Counted from the first letter of the stretch, positions 45,657 to 55,696 are shown. The stretch: DNA of 64,000 bases from Piezodorus guildinii (GCA_023052935.1 CM041295.1:106828711-106892710); one strand, 5' to 3'. Notes: generated from the sequence alone by a model not told the origin. Translations and numbers: made by a program.

Positions 45657-47327
45657 ATGATGAACGTCCCAGATAAAAATACAGCGCTTCAGGTGCACAG
45701 CGCGCAAGTAGAGCAGCTCAGCTCAACTCCCTTTACTCAATCCAACATCGAGACCTCCCAAGCTCATTTCGTGGAGAATGTCCCGCCCTATCAACAACCC
45801 TCCCTCACAATGGAATCACATAGTAGCGATGCTACACTCGTACCTCTACCATTAACCTCAACTTCATCCCAATCTCCTTCCACTTCTCTTCAACCGCCAA
45901 ACTCTCACGGGCAAATAGAAAATACAGTCCCGTTTCGCACTAAGTGGTTTCCGTGCTATATGGTGATGACTCTGGCCGAAAATGACCAACGGAAAACGTT
46001 TGCCTCATACAGCCCATTTAAAGTGGCAAAAGCTGTCAAATCTTGGAGTCCAGGAACTTCACTGAAATTCCTCAAAAACGGATCAGCAATGTTAAGTGTA
46101 AACAATGAAAAAGACCTTGCTAATCTACAACGATTTAAAATCTACGATGGTATAGCAGTAGAAATTCTGCCCCATAAAACTCTAAACCACACTAGAGGTG
46201 TCATTCGCGCAAACGAGCTGCTTCATTGCTCCGAGGAGGAACTGATGGAGGAACTTGCTCCAATGGGTGTAGTGGAAGCTCGGCGAATTCACCGAACCAT
46301 AAATGGCATCAGAACCCCAACAGCCACAGTAATCCTTAAGTTTCTCCGACCAACTGTTCCAGAAAGGATTCAATTGGATTTTCTAACACTACGGGTCCGT
46401 CCATATGAACCTAATCCGATTCAGTGCCGGTCTTGTTACCGATTTAGGCATACCAAAGCAACCTGTATGACTGTAGCTTGTGGCGTATGTGCTGAGGAGC
46501 ACTCCGTTGACACATGTTCAAGTCGACCGAAGTGTGTAAACTGCTTAGGTCCACACCCTGCCTTTAGCAGAAACTGTCCTGTTTACGCCAAAGAGAAGGC
46601 CATCGAACAAATTCGAGAGACCGACAAGGTATCCTACAAGAGGGCGGAGCAGATATATAAAAGATTCACTCCCCCTAAGCCTGATGTTTCATTCTCTCAG
46701 GCACTGAGAGCAGATCCCAACTCTAATTACGGGACTCCTCCTGAGGTCGCATCCCAAGTGGCTCGTGCTGCTGTTCCACCAGTCTCCGATGCTCCACCTC
46801 TGACTGCAAAGATGGGCTCGGCGACACCACCTAATGAGGCTGAATCCCTACTTCCATCGACAGTCCCTGAGCACACATTAACCAAGCAGCTGTCACAACT
46901 TGCAGGGCTTATAGACACTATCTCCTGCCGGTTGTTAGCACTGGAGCGGCACATATTACCAGGTGATACAATTCCAATTCAGCCGCCGCTTTCCGCAGGC
47001 ACTATAACTCCCTCAGCGCAATACTTCCGAGATACCAGTTCATCCGCTGATGTAGTCCATACTCCGTCGTCCTGTGATCTTCACACTATGACCGAACCAC
47101 CTCCTCGAAACATTTCAACTCGCAACCAGAGTGAAAAATCATCCGCCTCTTCCGCAGGTGGACATAGAAATCCTAAACGTCCAGCATCCCGACTATCGGC
47201 TGGTAATGATTTACCCAACTTTGAATCAAATCCTGGATCCTATGCTTCGACGAAGCCGCCTCAGAATAAGCGGCAGACAAAGGTCGAAAAAAAGGCTCCT
47301 AGGACAAAAAATCCTTCTAATAAATGA
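45657..47327 (+). CDS. I-type element ORF1: gag-like nucleic-acid-binding protein
   Basis: 556 aa from an ATG at 45657 to a TGA at 47325-47327. The N-terminal ~85 residues are low-complexity and S/T/P/Q rich. Residues ~95-250 hold the conserved gag fold (SYSPFKVAKAVKSW, EEELMEELAPMGVVEARRI). Three zinc knuckles follow: CX2CX4HX4C at 257-270, CX2CX3HX4C at 275-287 and CX2CX3HX6C at 293-307. The tail is disordered and ends K-rich. Such proteins coat the element RNA and carry it to the nucleus. The start was chosen as the first in-frame ATG after the GC-rich 5' UTR. The stop overlaps the ORF2 start as ATGA. The frame is intact. Confidence 0.92.
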   Translation: MMNVPDKNTALQVHSAQVEQLSSTPFTQSNIETSQAHFVENVPPYQQPSLTMESHSSDATLVPLPLTSTSSQSPSTSLQPPNSHGQIENTVPFRTKWFPCYMVMTLAENDQRKTFASYSPFKVAKAVKSWSPGTSLKFLKNGSAMLSVNNEKDLANLQRFKIYDGIAVEILPHKTLNHTRGVIRANELLHCSEEELMEELAPMGVVEARRIHRTINGIRTPTATVILKFLRPTVPERIQLDFLTLRVRPYEPNPIQCRSCYRFRHTKATCMTVACGVCAEEHSVDTCSSRPKCVNCLGPHPAFSRNCPVYAKEKAIEQIRETDKVSYKRAEQIYKRFTPPKPDVSFSQALRADPNSNYGTPPEVASQVARAAVPPVSDAPPLTAKMGSATPPNEAESLLPSTVPEHTLTKQLSQLAGLIDTISCRLLALERHILPGDTIPIQPPLSAGTITPSAQYFRDTSSSADVVHTPSSCDLHTMTEPPPRNISTRNQSEKSSASSAGGHRNPKRPASRLSAGNDLPNFESNPGSYASTKPPQNKRQTKVEKKAPRTKNPSNK

Positions 47328-50300
47328 CAATATCCTCACGTGAACTACGGTTTCTGCAATGGAATGTAAATGGGATTAAAGTAAGGAAACCTGACCTCGA
47401 AATCCTCTTTCGTAATAGCCAAAGTGACGTTGTCTGTATACAGGAGACGCACTTGAAAACCTCAGAAATATTCAAGATAGCTGGGTACAGCGTAATGAGG
47501 AAAGATTTTACTACTGGACTGATAGCCTGCGGTGGTGTTTGCATTTTAATAAAAAATGATATTCCTTTCCTCCCGGTCCAAATCAACAGTAATCTCCAGG
47601 CAGTTGCCATCAGAATTCTGGCATGCCCATTGGCACTGACAGTCTGCTCCATTTACCTCCCTCCAGGAACTCACGTCACGATACAGCAGCTCGAACAGTT
47701 ATGCCAACAGCTTCCATCGCCACTTCTTCTTCTAGGGGACTTTAATGCTCATAATCAAGCCTGGGGCAGTAAACTAAATGACATTCGATCTGAAACAATA
47801 ATACAGATTATGGACACCCTTAGCCTTAACTTGCTTAATAACGGTAACCCCACTTATCAGTGTCCCCGATCTGGAGCCCAATCATGTATAGACTTGAGTC
47901 TATGTACTCCTAGCCTTCAGACTACTCTGTCATGGGATGTACTTAATGACCCTCACGGCAGCGATCATTTCCCCGTATATATTCACACAGCTAGTAGAGT
48001 AGCCAACGTGGCGCGCCCAGGGTGCTGGCTGGTGAAGAAGGCTGATTGGTCGCTGTTCCAGGAGTCAGCTAAAATCTCTCAACTTGATGTGAACCTCGAC
48101 GGGTGTGGAGCTTATAAACAATTCGAGGCTGCATTACTTCGGGCCGCGGAAGTTGCCATCCCTTATCGAGAACCGAGCATGATCTCAATGCAGCCAGTCC
48201 CTTGGTGGACTGAGGAGTGCCGCTTGGCGGTACGCAAGAGAAAACAGGCCTTAAGGAAACTGTCTCACAAGCCCTCTCCACTCAACCTGGAAGCCTACAG
48301 AAATGCAAGGATTCATGCGCGTTACGTTATAAAAATGCAGAAAAAACGTGCCTGGATAAAATTTCTTGATAACATCAGTTCCAATACCCCTCTAGAACTG
48401 TTTTGGAACACGGTTAAGAAACTAAACGGTCGGTTAATACCTGGACCCCCTAAGTTGCTTCAAATCAACCAAGAGGTCGTGTCAGACCCTCAGAGGATAG
48501 CTGATGCACTTGGACAGCACTTCTACGATGTATCGGCCTCACAAAATTACCCCCTACACTTCCAGCGGCTCAAGAACGACCGTGAAACAACTCCGTGCAA
48601 CATATCTATTCCCTCCAGACGCAGCACAAGTACGGCTCTCAACCACCCCTTTTCGGAAGCTGAATTCCAGGTAGCACTAGCCTCGTGCAAAGAAGCATCC
48701 CCAGGGCCAGATGGCATTCACGCTAGTATGGTAACCAGCCTCTCAGCTAAGGACAAAATTGCACTCCTTCATATTTTCAATAAGCTCTTTCTAGGAGAGC
48801 AATTTCCACTATCATGGAAAGATGCTATCCTGATCCCGATTCACAAGAAAAATAAACCCCCCGATATTGCTTCTAGTTACAGACCCATCTCTTTGACCAG
48901 CATTCCATGTAAAATTTACGAAAGGCTAATAGCCAATCGATTGCAGTGGTACCTAGAAACCGAAAATATGCTACCAGCCTGGCAGAGTGGATTCCGTAAA
49001 GGACGAAGCACTCAAGACAATCTTGTATTCCTCTCCTCAGAAATACTTACAGCATTTGGAGAGCGCGAACGAGTGTTAGCTGTATTGCTCGATGTTGAAA
49101 AAGCCTTCGATCGAGTTTGGAGATGGCTCATCATCTCCTCTCTACAGAAGTGTGGTATTCATGGTCCTATTCTTTCCTTTATTCGGCATTACCTGCGAGA
49201 CCGGTCGTTCAGAGTGCGTTGCGGAAATACAATGTCATCTCGTTTTGTTCAAGAGAATGGTGTTCCCCAAGGAGGTGTCCTTAGTCCTATTCTATTTTGT
49301 TTAGCTTTCAATGGCGTCCTAGGTAATATTCACCCACCAGTCCAGGCACTGCTATTTGCGGATGACCTATTGCTTTGTGTTCGAGGCAAACAAATTACTG
49401 AACTCACCAAATCGATGCAGTCTGCGCTCCATACTGTGGAGAACTGGTGTTCAAACAACGGTTTTAAAATTTCCTCAGCCAAATCTACAGCAATCATCTT
49501 CGCAAAACGGGCAGCAAACATCTCTCAACCTTTATCTCTTTTAATAGACGGGCAAAGGATAAATGTAGTAGAAAAGGTCAAGTACCTGGGGGTTACGTTT
49601 GACAGTCGCCTATCCTGGGGCCCGCACATCCGTGAGGTCAAAGCCTCTTGTATACGAGCACTCAACTTACTTCGGATGGTCACAAACACGGCTTGGGGGG
49701 GAGACCGTATGGCTATGCTAAGATTATTTAGAGTGGTTCTACGGAATAGGGTAGAATACGGAGCATGTGCATACGGATCTGCCGATCCGACTCGTCTAAA
49801 TGCGCTTAGAGTGATCGTTACTACGGGGCTGAGGACAGCCATCGGCGCGTTTCGTTCTAGCCCCATTATCAGTCTCTTCGGCGAAGCCGGGGAGTTGCCA
49901 TCCCATTATCGCCGACAACAAATGGAGGTTAAATACTTCCTTAAAGTTCTCGCAAACCCTCATCACCCACTAAAACCTCAATTTCTTCTTTCTTTGCGAG
50001 AACGGCCGCTGATGCCTACTCTTCCCTCTCGGGTCCACGACGCGATTCTGCCTTTCCGCCAGAGTTTAGAGCAGCTATACCCCATCGGGCCGTCCCCTAT
50101 ACCTCCCTGGTCCGTCCCTTCTATCCATTGTCAACTGTCTCTCACACGACTTCCAAAACTCACGACTCCACCAAAAGTATACCAGCAAGAATTTTTAGAG
50201 CTTATCCAAAGGTACCATAATGTTAATGTTTATTACACAGACGGCTCTAGGGGAGAACTAGGCGCTGGAGCTGCAGTTGTGAGTGAGGCCCAAGTTAACA

Positions 50301-51025
50301 TGTTTGCCCTCCCTTCTATATCGAGTAGCTATACCGCCGAAGTAACTGCCATCCTCCAGTCCCTCCTTCTTCGCCAGCAATCTTCCTCTCAAGTAATCAT
50401 ATGCACCGATTCCCTCTCCACTCTCTCCTCTATCCGTAACATATATTCCTCTGACTATCTCATCCAAAGAATTCATACCACACTTGCATCCTTTCCCTCC
50501 CGGGTCAACATTGTTTTCTTCTGGGTTCCAGGACATTGTGGGATCTTGGGGAACGATCGGGCTGATTTAGCGGCACGTCACGCGGTTTCCGAGGGTCTTG
50601 AACTTCAAGGTGTGAGCCTGCCTGACCTTGTCACTTCAATTCGATCTAGCATATTGGGTTGCTGGCAGCGGGAGTGGGCGGCCCTCGAGAACAATAAGCT
50701 TCGCCTTATTCGGCCCCGCGTTGGCCCTTGGGGGTCTTCCTGCCGGCCGTCTCGACGCGAAGAGGTTGTGCTCGCGCGACTTCGTATAGGACACTCTAGG
50801 TTGACCCACGGTTATCTCATGGCCCGTGGACATCCGCCTCTCTGTCGATCATGTCAGGTTCCTCTCTCAATACTCCACATCCTCACAGAATGCCGACAAT
50901 ATACCGCTTCACGTATTCTTTTCAACCTCCCCACCGATCTGTCGCTTCTTCTCTCTGATTCCTCTCCTCATATAACTAACATCATTCGCTTCCTAAAGTC
51001 AAACCATCTTTACTCTCAGATCTAA
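47324..51025 (+). CDS. I-type element ORF2: endonuclease-reverse transcriptase-RNase H
   Basis: 1233 aa. APE-like endonuclease at residues ~8-225 with WNVNG (N14), QETH (E41), Y111, GDFN (D139, N141) and GSDH (D214, H215). Reverse transcriptase at ~430-740 with SYRPISLTSIPCKIYERLI, DVEKAFDRVW, NGVPQGGVLSP and the catalytic FADD at 678-681. RNase H at ~965-1095 with YTDGS (D973), the AE of SYTAEVTAIL, CTDS and GNDRADLAAR. A C-terminal CX2CX7HX4C (1174-1190) is typical of I/Jockey polymerases. It nicks chromosomal DNA and copies the element RNA at the nick. All catalytic residues are present with no frameshift. Translation likely depends on reinitiation at the ATGA overlap. Confidence 0.95.
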   Translation: MTISSRELRFLQWNVNGIKVRKPDLEILFRNSQSDVVCIQETHLKTSEIFKIAGYSVMRKDFTTGLIACGGVCILIKNDIPFLPVQINSNLQAVAIRILACPLALTVCSIYLPPGTHVTIQQLEQLCQQLPSPLLLLGDFNAHNQAWGSKLNDIRSETIIQIMDTLSLNLLNNGNPTYQCPRSGAQSCIDLSLCTPSLQTTLSWDVLNDPHGSDHFPVYIHTASRVANVARPGCWLVKKADWSLFQESAKISQLDVNLDGCGAYKQFEAALLRAAEVAIPYREPSMISMQPVPWWTEECRLAVRKRKQALRKLSHKPSPLNLEAYRNARIHARYVIKMQKKRAWIKFLDNISSNTPLELFWNTVKKLNGRLIPGPPKLLQINQEVVSDPQRIADALGQHFYDVSASQNYPLHFQRLKNDRETTPCNISIPSRRSTSTALNHPFSEAEFQVALASCKEASPGPDGIHASMVTSLSAKDKIALLHIFNKLFLGEQFPLSWKDAILIPIHKKNKPPDIASSYRPISLTSIPCKIYERLIANRLQWYLETENMLPAWQSGFRKGRSTQDNLVFLSSEILTAFGERERVLAVLLDVEKAFDRVWRWLIISSLQKCGIHGPILSFIRHYLRDRSFRVRCGNTMSSRFVQENGVPQGGVLSPILFCLAFNGVLGNIHPPVQALLFADDLLLCVRGKQITELTKSMQSALHTVENWCSNNGFKISSAKSTAIIFAKRAANISQPLSLLIDGQRINVVEKVKYLGVTFDSRLSWGPHIREVKASCIRALNLLRMVTNTAWGGDRMAMLRLFRVVLRNRVEYGACAYGSADPTRLNALRVIVTTGLRTAIGAFRSSPIISLFGEAGELPSHYRRQQMEVKYFLKVLANPHHPLKPQFLLSLRERPLMPTLPSRVHDAILPFRQSLEQLYPIGPSPIPPWSVPSIHCQLSLTRLPKLTTPPKVYQQEFLELIQRYHNVNVYYTDGSRGELGAGAAVVSEAQVNMFALPSISSSYTAEVTAILQSLLLRQQSSSQVIICTDSLSTLSSIRNIYSSDYLIQRIHTTLASFPSRVNIVFFWVPGHCGILGNDRADLAARHAVSEGLELQGVSLPDLVTSIRSSILGCWQREWAALENNKLRLIRPRVGPWGSSCRPSRREEVVLARLRIGHSRLTHGYLMARGHPPLCRSCQVPLSILHILTECRQYTASRILFNLPTDLSLLLSDSSPHITNIIRFLKSNHLYSQI

Positions 51026-51135
51026 ACTATACTCTCACTCTACTCCTATAATCATGTAACCTGTGTCTAACGGTGTAAAGGCGAACATGACCCTGGTGGT
51101 TGTCGCCTCGAAAAAAAAAAAAAAAAAAAAAAAAA
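51026..51135 (+). other. I-type element 3' UTR hairpin and A25 tail
   Basis: The 85-bp 3' UTR ends in AGGCGA ... TCGCCT arms at about 51079-51108 enclosing an 18-nt loop that can extend pairing (ACC/GGT). The hairpin abuts the tail (A25, 51111-51135). In several LINEs a 3' terminal stem-loop is the reverse-transcriptase recognition site; that role is inferred here. Confidence 0.55.
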
Positions 51136-51146
51136 GGATGAATAAA
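51134..51146 (+). repeat. Target-site duplication, 3' copy
   Basis: AAGGATGAATAAA, matching 45138-45150 exactly. Confidence 0.9.
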
Positions 51147-51264
51147 TGCATAGAACAGATGTTTTAAATAAATATTTAATAATTCTATTCAGAATTTATC
51201 GGATGGTTGGAATACACACGCGTATTGATACAAAACTATTTGCATACTAGTCTCCGACTTCATG

Positions 51265-51535
51265 GAGCTGCGTGGTCTAGTTGATAGAATACTAGTGTTC
51301 TAGTTAGTTACTACCGTTCTCCGGGTCTCGGGTTAGAACCCCGGTTGTGTTAGAATAATTATTTATTTTATTTTAGCCGTGGGGTGACCCTCCTGGCCAG
51401 AGAGGCCAGAGCTTCCTGGAGCTCATCCCGCCTCTCTAAAGTAGATGCTCAAAAATTTTGGGGAAAAACTGGCGGTTGAGCGTGATCTCATCCTAATCAC
51501 GACCCTTAGCCTAAAACCAATAGAATCTCGAAAAA
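51265..51535 (+). mobile_element. tRNA-derived SINE, family A (copy 6)
   Basis: Head GAGCTGCGTGGTCTAGTTGA, B box GGGTTAGAACCCCGGTTGTG, then 'tattttagccgtggggtgac', 'catcccgcctctctaaagta' and 'ggcggttgagcgtgatc', ending in an A-rich tract. It has a local duplication of the 'gccagag' segment in the body. Confidence 0.8.
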
Positions 51536-51719
51536 AAAGAAGCGTCAATTAAAACAAAAATAACATTATCAACAATAGATTGACATTTTGACATATTTGT
51601 ATTTTAATCGTCAAGTTTTTACGAAATCCGCCCACCGATTTTATCTAAAGAACAGTTAAGCCCTTCAAAAAGTAATAATAACACTTCTAAAGCATCGGAT
51701 TCCTCTCGTAAACTTCTTA

Positions 51720-51920
51720 CTTTTCAGCAATAAACTGATCCATAATGACCTTAATGTTGCACTTGTTACTGATTTGGCCCGAACCAGATACCGTTCCCTT
51801 CATTAAAAACTCTATTCCCACTCTAATCCACTAATTTCTATCGTTGCTTTCTCTTCAATCCCCGATAATCTTACGAGGCGTATGAAAAGCCCCGAGACCT
51901 CCTGGTTTAGAATATTTTTT
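51720..51920 (+). pseudogene. Jockey-clade LINE fragment
   Basis: 'aataaactgatccataatga' (NKLIHNDLN), then 'tgatttggcccgaaccagat' and 'cgaggcgtatgaaaagcccc' (RRxKRxxRD) reproduce the C-terminal tail of the 21945-22368 subfamily with frameshifts. Confidence 0.65.
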
Positions 51921-52039
51921 TTATTGTCGCTAATAGTTTCTCTAAAAGTGTTTCTATCATTGTTTAGTACTTTCCTCAAAATCAAATGAATTGTTTCAAC
52001 TATAAATTAAAGAGAGGTTTTTGGTAATTCTGTAAACTG

Positions 52040-52560
52040 TACAGCCTTCTGGTATTTAAATCCTCAACCCATCACCAGGAAACAAGATCCCGTCTGTCCG
52101 ACCTCCACACTCCTTTCCATAGAACCAAAAAATATGACTGCTCCTTTTTAGCCCGGTCCTCTTCCTTATGGAATACTCTCCCTTCAAACATCCGTCATGC
52201 TCCTTCCCTCTCATCGTTTAAATCCCTCCTCTTTCAATATTTCCTTTCTCTTCAGTCAGATGTAAGCTTATTTTTATCATGCCAACTTATGTAAGGTGAA
52301 TTTTACTTTAATGAGATGTAAAAGTTACATTTTATGTTTATTCTTATTTATTTATTTCGAGAATTTGTAAATTTCATAGAGATGACACTATGGTCCTTTA
52401 TTTTTTTTAATTATTATTATTTTTTTTTTTTTTCATTCTTGTGTTATTTAATTGTATTTATATATTGTTTTTGGCCAGTTATAATTTATTATTTAGTTCA
52501 TAATTATTATTCTTAAGGGACATTGTCCCAGAATAAAGTTTTGTTTTCTAAAAAAAAAAA
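52040..52560 (+). pseudogene. CR1/L2-like LINE 3' end
   Basis: The frame gives TRSRLSDLHTPFHRTKKYDC, then SFLARSSSLWNTLPSNIRHA and SLSSFKSLLFQYFL, the classical CR1/L2-type C-terminus. An AT-rich 3' UTR ends 'ttaagggacattgtcccaga', ATAAAG and an A run at about 52550, as in the 20461-20822 copy. 5'-truncated. Confidence 0.8.
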
Positions 52561-52599
52561 AACTGTGTTGTTTTTTAAATAGGATATTTACTTGGGTTA

Positions 52600-53285
52600 T
52601 AATGGTACAGATAAGTTTAAGATGGTAACTTTATTCCATTCTTATATGAAAGTTTAGTTTTTACTTACCGTCTGTAATATTAAACCTTGTACTTACTACA
52701 TTCTGAGACCAAGAAATTAAATTCGCAATTTTTCCTAAGTCCGATTTTTATTAATCCTGTCCGAGTGAAACTTATGAATGTTTAAAAATATTATTTTGTT
52801 TGAGATAGTCGTATATCAGATTTTACCCTGAAGTATAGTTGTTAGCTTGAATTTTAAATTAATGGAATAAATTGAGATTTGGGTTTGGTTCAAGTGATCA
52901 AGTGATTATCCTCCACTGTTGGTTCAACTTGTCGCCGAGGAATGGTATAATACGGCGTGGGTGACAAGAAACTATCTACTGATAGTGGGAAAGTTGTAGG
53001 AGCGGATGTTGGGGAGGATGTGGACGGCCCAGTGGGTGTGATTATTCATTATTATGCCCAGTTCAAAGAGATAGCCTCAGCGCTGGGCAGTTTCAAATAC
53101 TTCTTAATTCTTAATCTTCTGTATAATATGATATTATTACTTTCTCTTAGCTATATATGAAATACACAGTAAGGAAAAGTAATCCAGTGTCTCCTTAAAC
53201 CAAATATCCAAGTCTCCCAAAATGGTGTATATGGTCTAGGTCGAAATGGAAATGTAAAAAACAGAATTTTCGTATTTCAGGCAAT
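52600..53285. other. No recognised gene
   Basis: Intronic DNA without a supported exon or repeat match. Confidence 0.5.
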
Positions 53286-53287
53286 TA

Positions 53288-53625
53288 TTGGGTTGTAAAA
53301 TAAGTTCCTATCGGTTTTTACTGTTGATTTAAAAAAAAACTTCAGATTATTGTAAATATTTTAAATTAATTATATATGAGCCATTTTGATTTATTAAATG
53401 TTGTTACCTTTGATCATTTTGGTTGGGTTTGATCACCATCAACAGTTGAAGGACGACCCGAGCGCTTTGCATCTTCCAAGTCCACTTACGGATGGTTCTT
53501 TCTCATAAGACAGCATCGCCATACACACTGAATTTTTTTTAACAGTCTGTGCAGCGGATGTTGCATTTCGGAAATAAAAAATCATCTAATGACGAAAATT
53601 TTTTTTTTTCTCTTAAATTTTGTGC
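53288..53625 (-). pseudogene. mariner-family fragment (N-terminal transposase)
   Basis: The minus-strand frames give YFRNATSAAQTVKK, CVYGDAVL, ERTIRKWTWKM and, one frame over, SGRPSTVDGDQT, the helix-turn-helix region of mariner transposases (FxxGxxAxxAxxxICxxYGxxAxSxRTxxxWFxxFxxGDxxLxDxxRSGRP). The left border 'ttgggttgtaaaataagttc' resembles a mariner terminal repeat. The catalytic part is missing. Confidence 0.6.
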
Positions 53626-53819
53626 AAGCAAAATACCACTTATAGATAAAGAATCTCGGTTGAAACTGATACTTAATCGCACCTTAACTAATCCTTTTTT
53701 AGAATTCTTAAACACTATTAGGAGATGATTAAATTGAAATATTGAAAAACGCTAATGTTAATAATTGAAATAGTCTTATGTTTATATCTCTCCATTTGTA
53801 ATTTTATTTGTTTTATTGT

Positions 53820-54305
53820 GTGCAAGCGCGACAGTCAATTGATTTATTCAATTCGAATCAGCTGTTAAGTGACCGCTGGGCAGAGTGCATTGTGGGAGAG
53901 TTCACTCGCCAGTGAAGACGGTGTTTAATTAAGTTGGTTGTCGCTGTATGTCGCATATTTTTCGTATAATCGGAACTCGCACATCATCCTAGAAGATTGT
54001 CTCAGCATTTTCGCATGTTGTAGGAGTCGCAGAAGGAAAGAAAGGACATCGCAGACGGGGGAGGGAAGGAAGTCATAACGGATAGAAACAATCCCCGCTT
54101 GCACACTATAAACAGTATTTTGTTTTATTTTAATTAATATAAGCTAGTTTTTGTTATCCTTATTATTATTTCATTCATTTACCCTCGACAAGGTTACACG
54201 GGTCGACAGAACTCGGTGACTCATAATAACGAACGGGTTGTGGCTGCGAGCAAACGCGTTAGTCGCCCCTCTTCCACAGCTTATGAATTATAATTCTAAC
54301 CTTCA
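53820..54305. other. GC-richer non-coding segment; possible solo LTR or promoter
   Basis: Stands out by GC and CpG content (for example 'gtgcaagcgcgacagtcaat', 'acgggtcgacagaactcggt', 'gcaaacgcgttagtcgcccc'), with a TATA-like 'ctataaac' at about 54105. A solo LTR or an alternative promoter of the surrounding gene are both possible. I found no flanking duplication and no second copy in the window, so neither is established. Confidence 0.3.
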
Positions 54306-55033
54306 CAGTAAAAATATAAATTTAATATTCTTTAATGCATACTAATTGAAAAAAAAAAAAAAATCCGAGGTTTCAAGAAAAAATGTCTTTCTTACTGCCA
54401 AGTTTACGTTAAGATGCGAGCCTCCAAGGGAGCACCTGGGCACTCAACTTTGCTGGTAATTAATTTTTTTAGTGGTCAGACTCTTAATTATTTCTTCCCA
54501 TTTCTTTGCAGTCGACCATACAGGCTGTCTCATAAATGGCTTGTCACTTTGTAAAAGCAGATACTAAAATAGAACTTGAGAGGAACGAAAAAGTTGATTA
54601 TTATGTGGTTTTTTTTTCTGTGATTTATGGTTTTCATTGAACAGCAAAAATCTCAAAATTCGATTTTCCTCCCTAACCGTTGACAAGCAGGCCATGGGTT
54701 TAACAAACTTTTTTGTTTCCCTTGAGGTGTCCCACAATATAATCAGACACTTATTAAGCACAAATTTTCTAGGTTTGTAGGCAGGTTTGGTATAGGTAAT
54801 TAAACAAAGAAGTTTTTCTGAAATCCGGAAAATCAAAAACATATGAATAGTAGTAAGAGTAATAGCTCCTTTAAATGTCGAATATTCTTAGAAATATCAA
54901 AGTTTAATTATCTGCATGACGTTGTGCGCTTACTTCCTTTTTTTGAGTTAGGCTTCTTAACCTTCTAGGAATTTTTTCCTTCTTTCATTTGGTACCTTTA
55001 CTTGTTTTTCAGTGCGTTTACATCAAGGTACTA

Positions 55034-55263
55034 CAGTCATTCTCATAGAAATTGCATCACCTATGGTATAATTTTTAATAGTGACGAATTTGAACCAATC
55101 GAATATTTTCGTTTTTGTCTTTTTAAGTATATCATGGCCTTAATGAAATTAACAAATTAAAAAAAAAAGATTTTCTTTAATTTTCAATTTATAATATTAT
55201 GTTTAATTTTTAAAATTAATTTTTTTTATTGAGTGATGCAATGTCTATGACCACGAACGACTG
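55034..55263 (+). mobile_element. Tc1-like TA-flanked MITE (copy 6, short)
   Basis: TA|CAGTCATTCTCATAGAAATT at the left, 'attgagtgatgcaatgtcta', then ACGACTG at the right. The centre is deleted, leaving a 230-bp element. Confidence 0.8.
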
Positions 55264-55468
55264 TGTTTGGGTTTTTCTGATGAAAATCATGGATAACAGA
55301 AAAAAACAACACAAAATTTGATTTTCTCCCCTAACTGTTAAGAAAAGGCCTATAGATCATATGAAGATTTTTTGTACGCTTAAAGTCTAGTCTTTGCTCT
55401 TACGATATGACGAGTCATTTTTGTATATTCTAAATTTAAGCGATTTTATATGGATTTTTTTTTTCCAG

Positions 55469-55674
55469 GTGAGTCCTTCGCCAGGAGATAGGGTAAAACA
55501 AAATATACAGAGTAAATTGGGGGAGTATGACAAGGTGAAGCACCTCCTGGAAGAACCGAAGCAACTCCTCGGATTCGATGGAATCCCAGCGTCGCCCGCC
55601 CCTGCCCAACCCTCCAGGACCCATGAGTTCAAGAAACCACCTTACCATCCTGCTCCCAACCGACCGCCTTACAG
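55469..55674 (+). CDS. lilli: AF4/FMR2 family (lilliputian-like) exon 2 of those visible
   Basis: Acceptor TTTTTTTTCCAG ends at 55468; donor CAG|GTATAT. It opens VSPSPGDRVKQNIQSKLGEY, then DKVKHLLEEPKQLLGF, the continuation of the AFF N-terminal homology domain (KVTxxEDxxxxRIQxxLGxYDExK). In AFF4 the equivalent stretch lies in and next to the P-TEFb-binding region. The rest is proline-rich (PASPAPAQP, PYHPAPNRPPYR). 206 nt; ends in phase 2 and joins in frame to the exon at 55843 after a 168-bp intron. Confidence 0.88.
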
Positions 55675-55692
55675 GTATATCTTCTTCTTTTA

Positions 55693-55696
<4 letters not shown>

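Larger units (their letters stand above)
45151..51135 (+). mobile_element. Complete I-superfamily non-LTR retrotransposon
   Basis: A full-length element of about 5.98 kb lying in sense orientation in the lilliputian-like intron. Order: GC-rich 5' UTR (about 506 bp), ORF1 gag-like protein, ORF2 polyprotein with APE endonuclease, reverse transcriptase, RNase H and C-terminal CCHC, 85-bp 3' UTR, A25 tail and flanking target-site duplications. RNase H downstream of the reverse transcriptase distinguishes I-superfamily elements from typical Jockey elements. Both frames are intact and the tail is uninterrupted, so the insertion is recent and possibly still competent. Codon use and GC content contrast sharply with the AT-rich intron. 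Confidence 0.93.
18523..55468 (+). other. 36.9-kb intron of the lilliputian-like gene
   Basis: Bounded by the GTAAGT donor at 18523 and a strong TTTTTTTTCCAG acceptor ending at 55468. The flanking exons splice in phase 0 into a continuous family match. The intron is mostly transposon-derived and contains a complete I-superfamily element in sense orientation, at least six Jockey-like fragments, SINEs, MITEs and Penelope-like remnants. Long 5' introns are common in AFF/lilli genes. Confidence 0.8.

Noticed and set aside
47324..51025. Host gene encoding a 1233-aa protein
   Set aside because: Domain order, poly(A) tail and target-site duplications show it is ORF2 of a retrotransposon.
55280..55300. 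Additional hammerhead core (ctgatga at 55280)
   Set aside because: No helix II hairpin or GAAA partner follows at the required distance.
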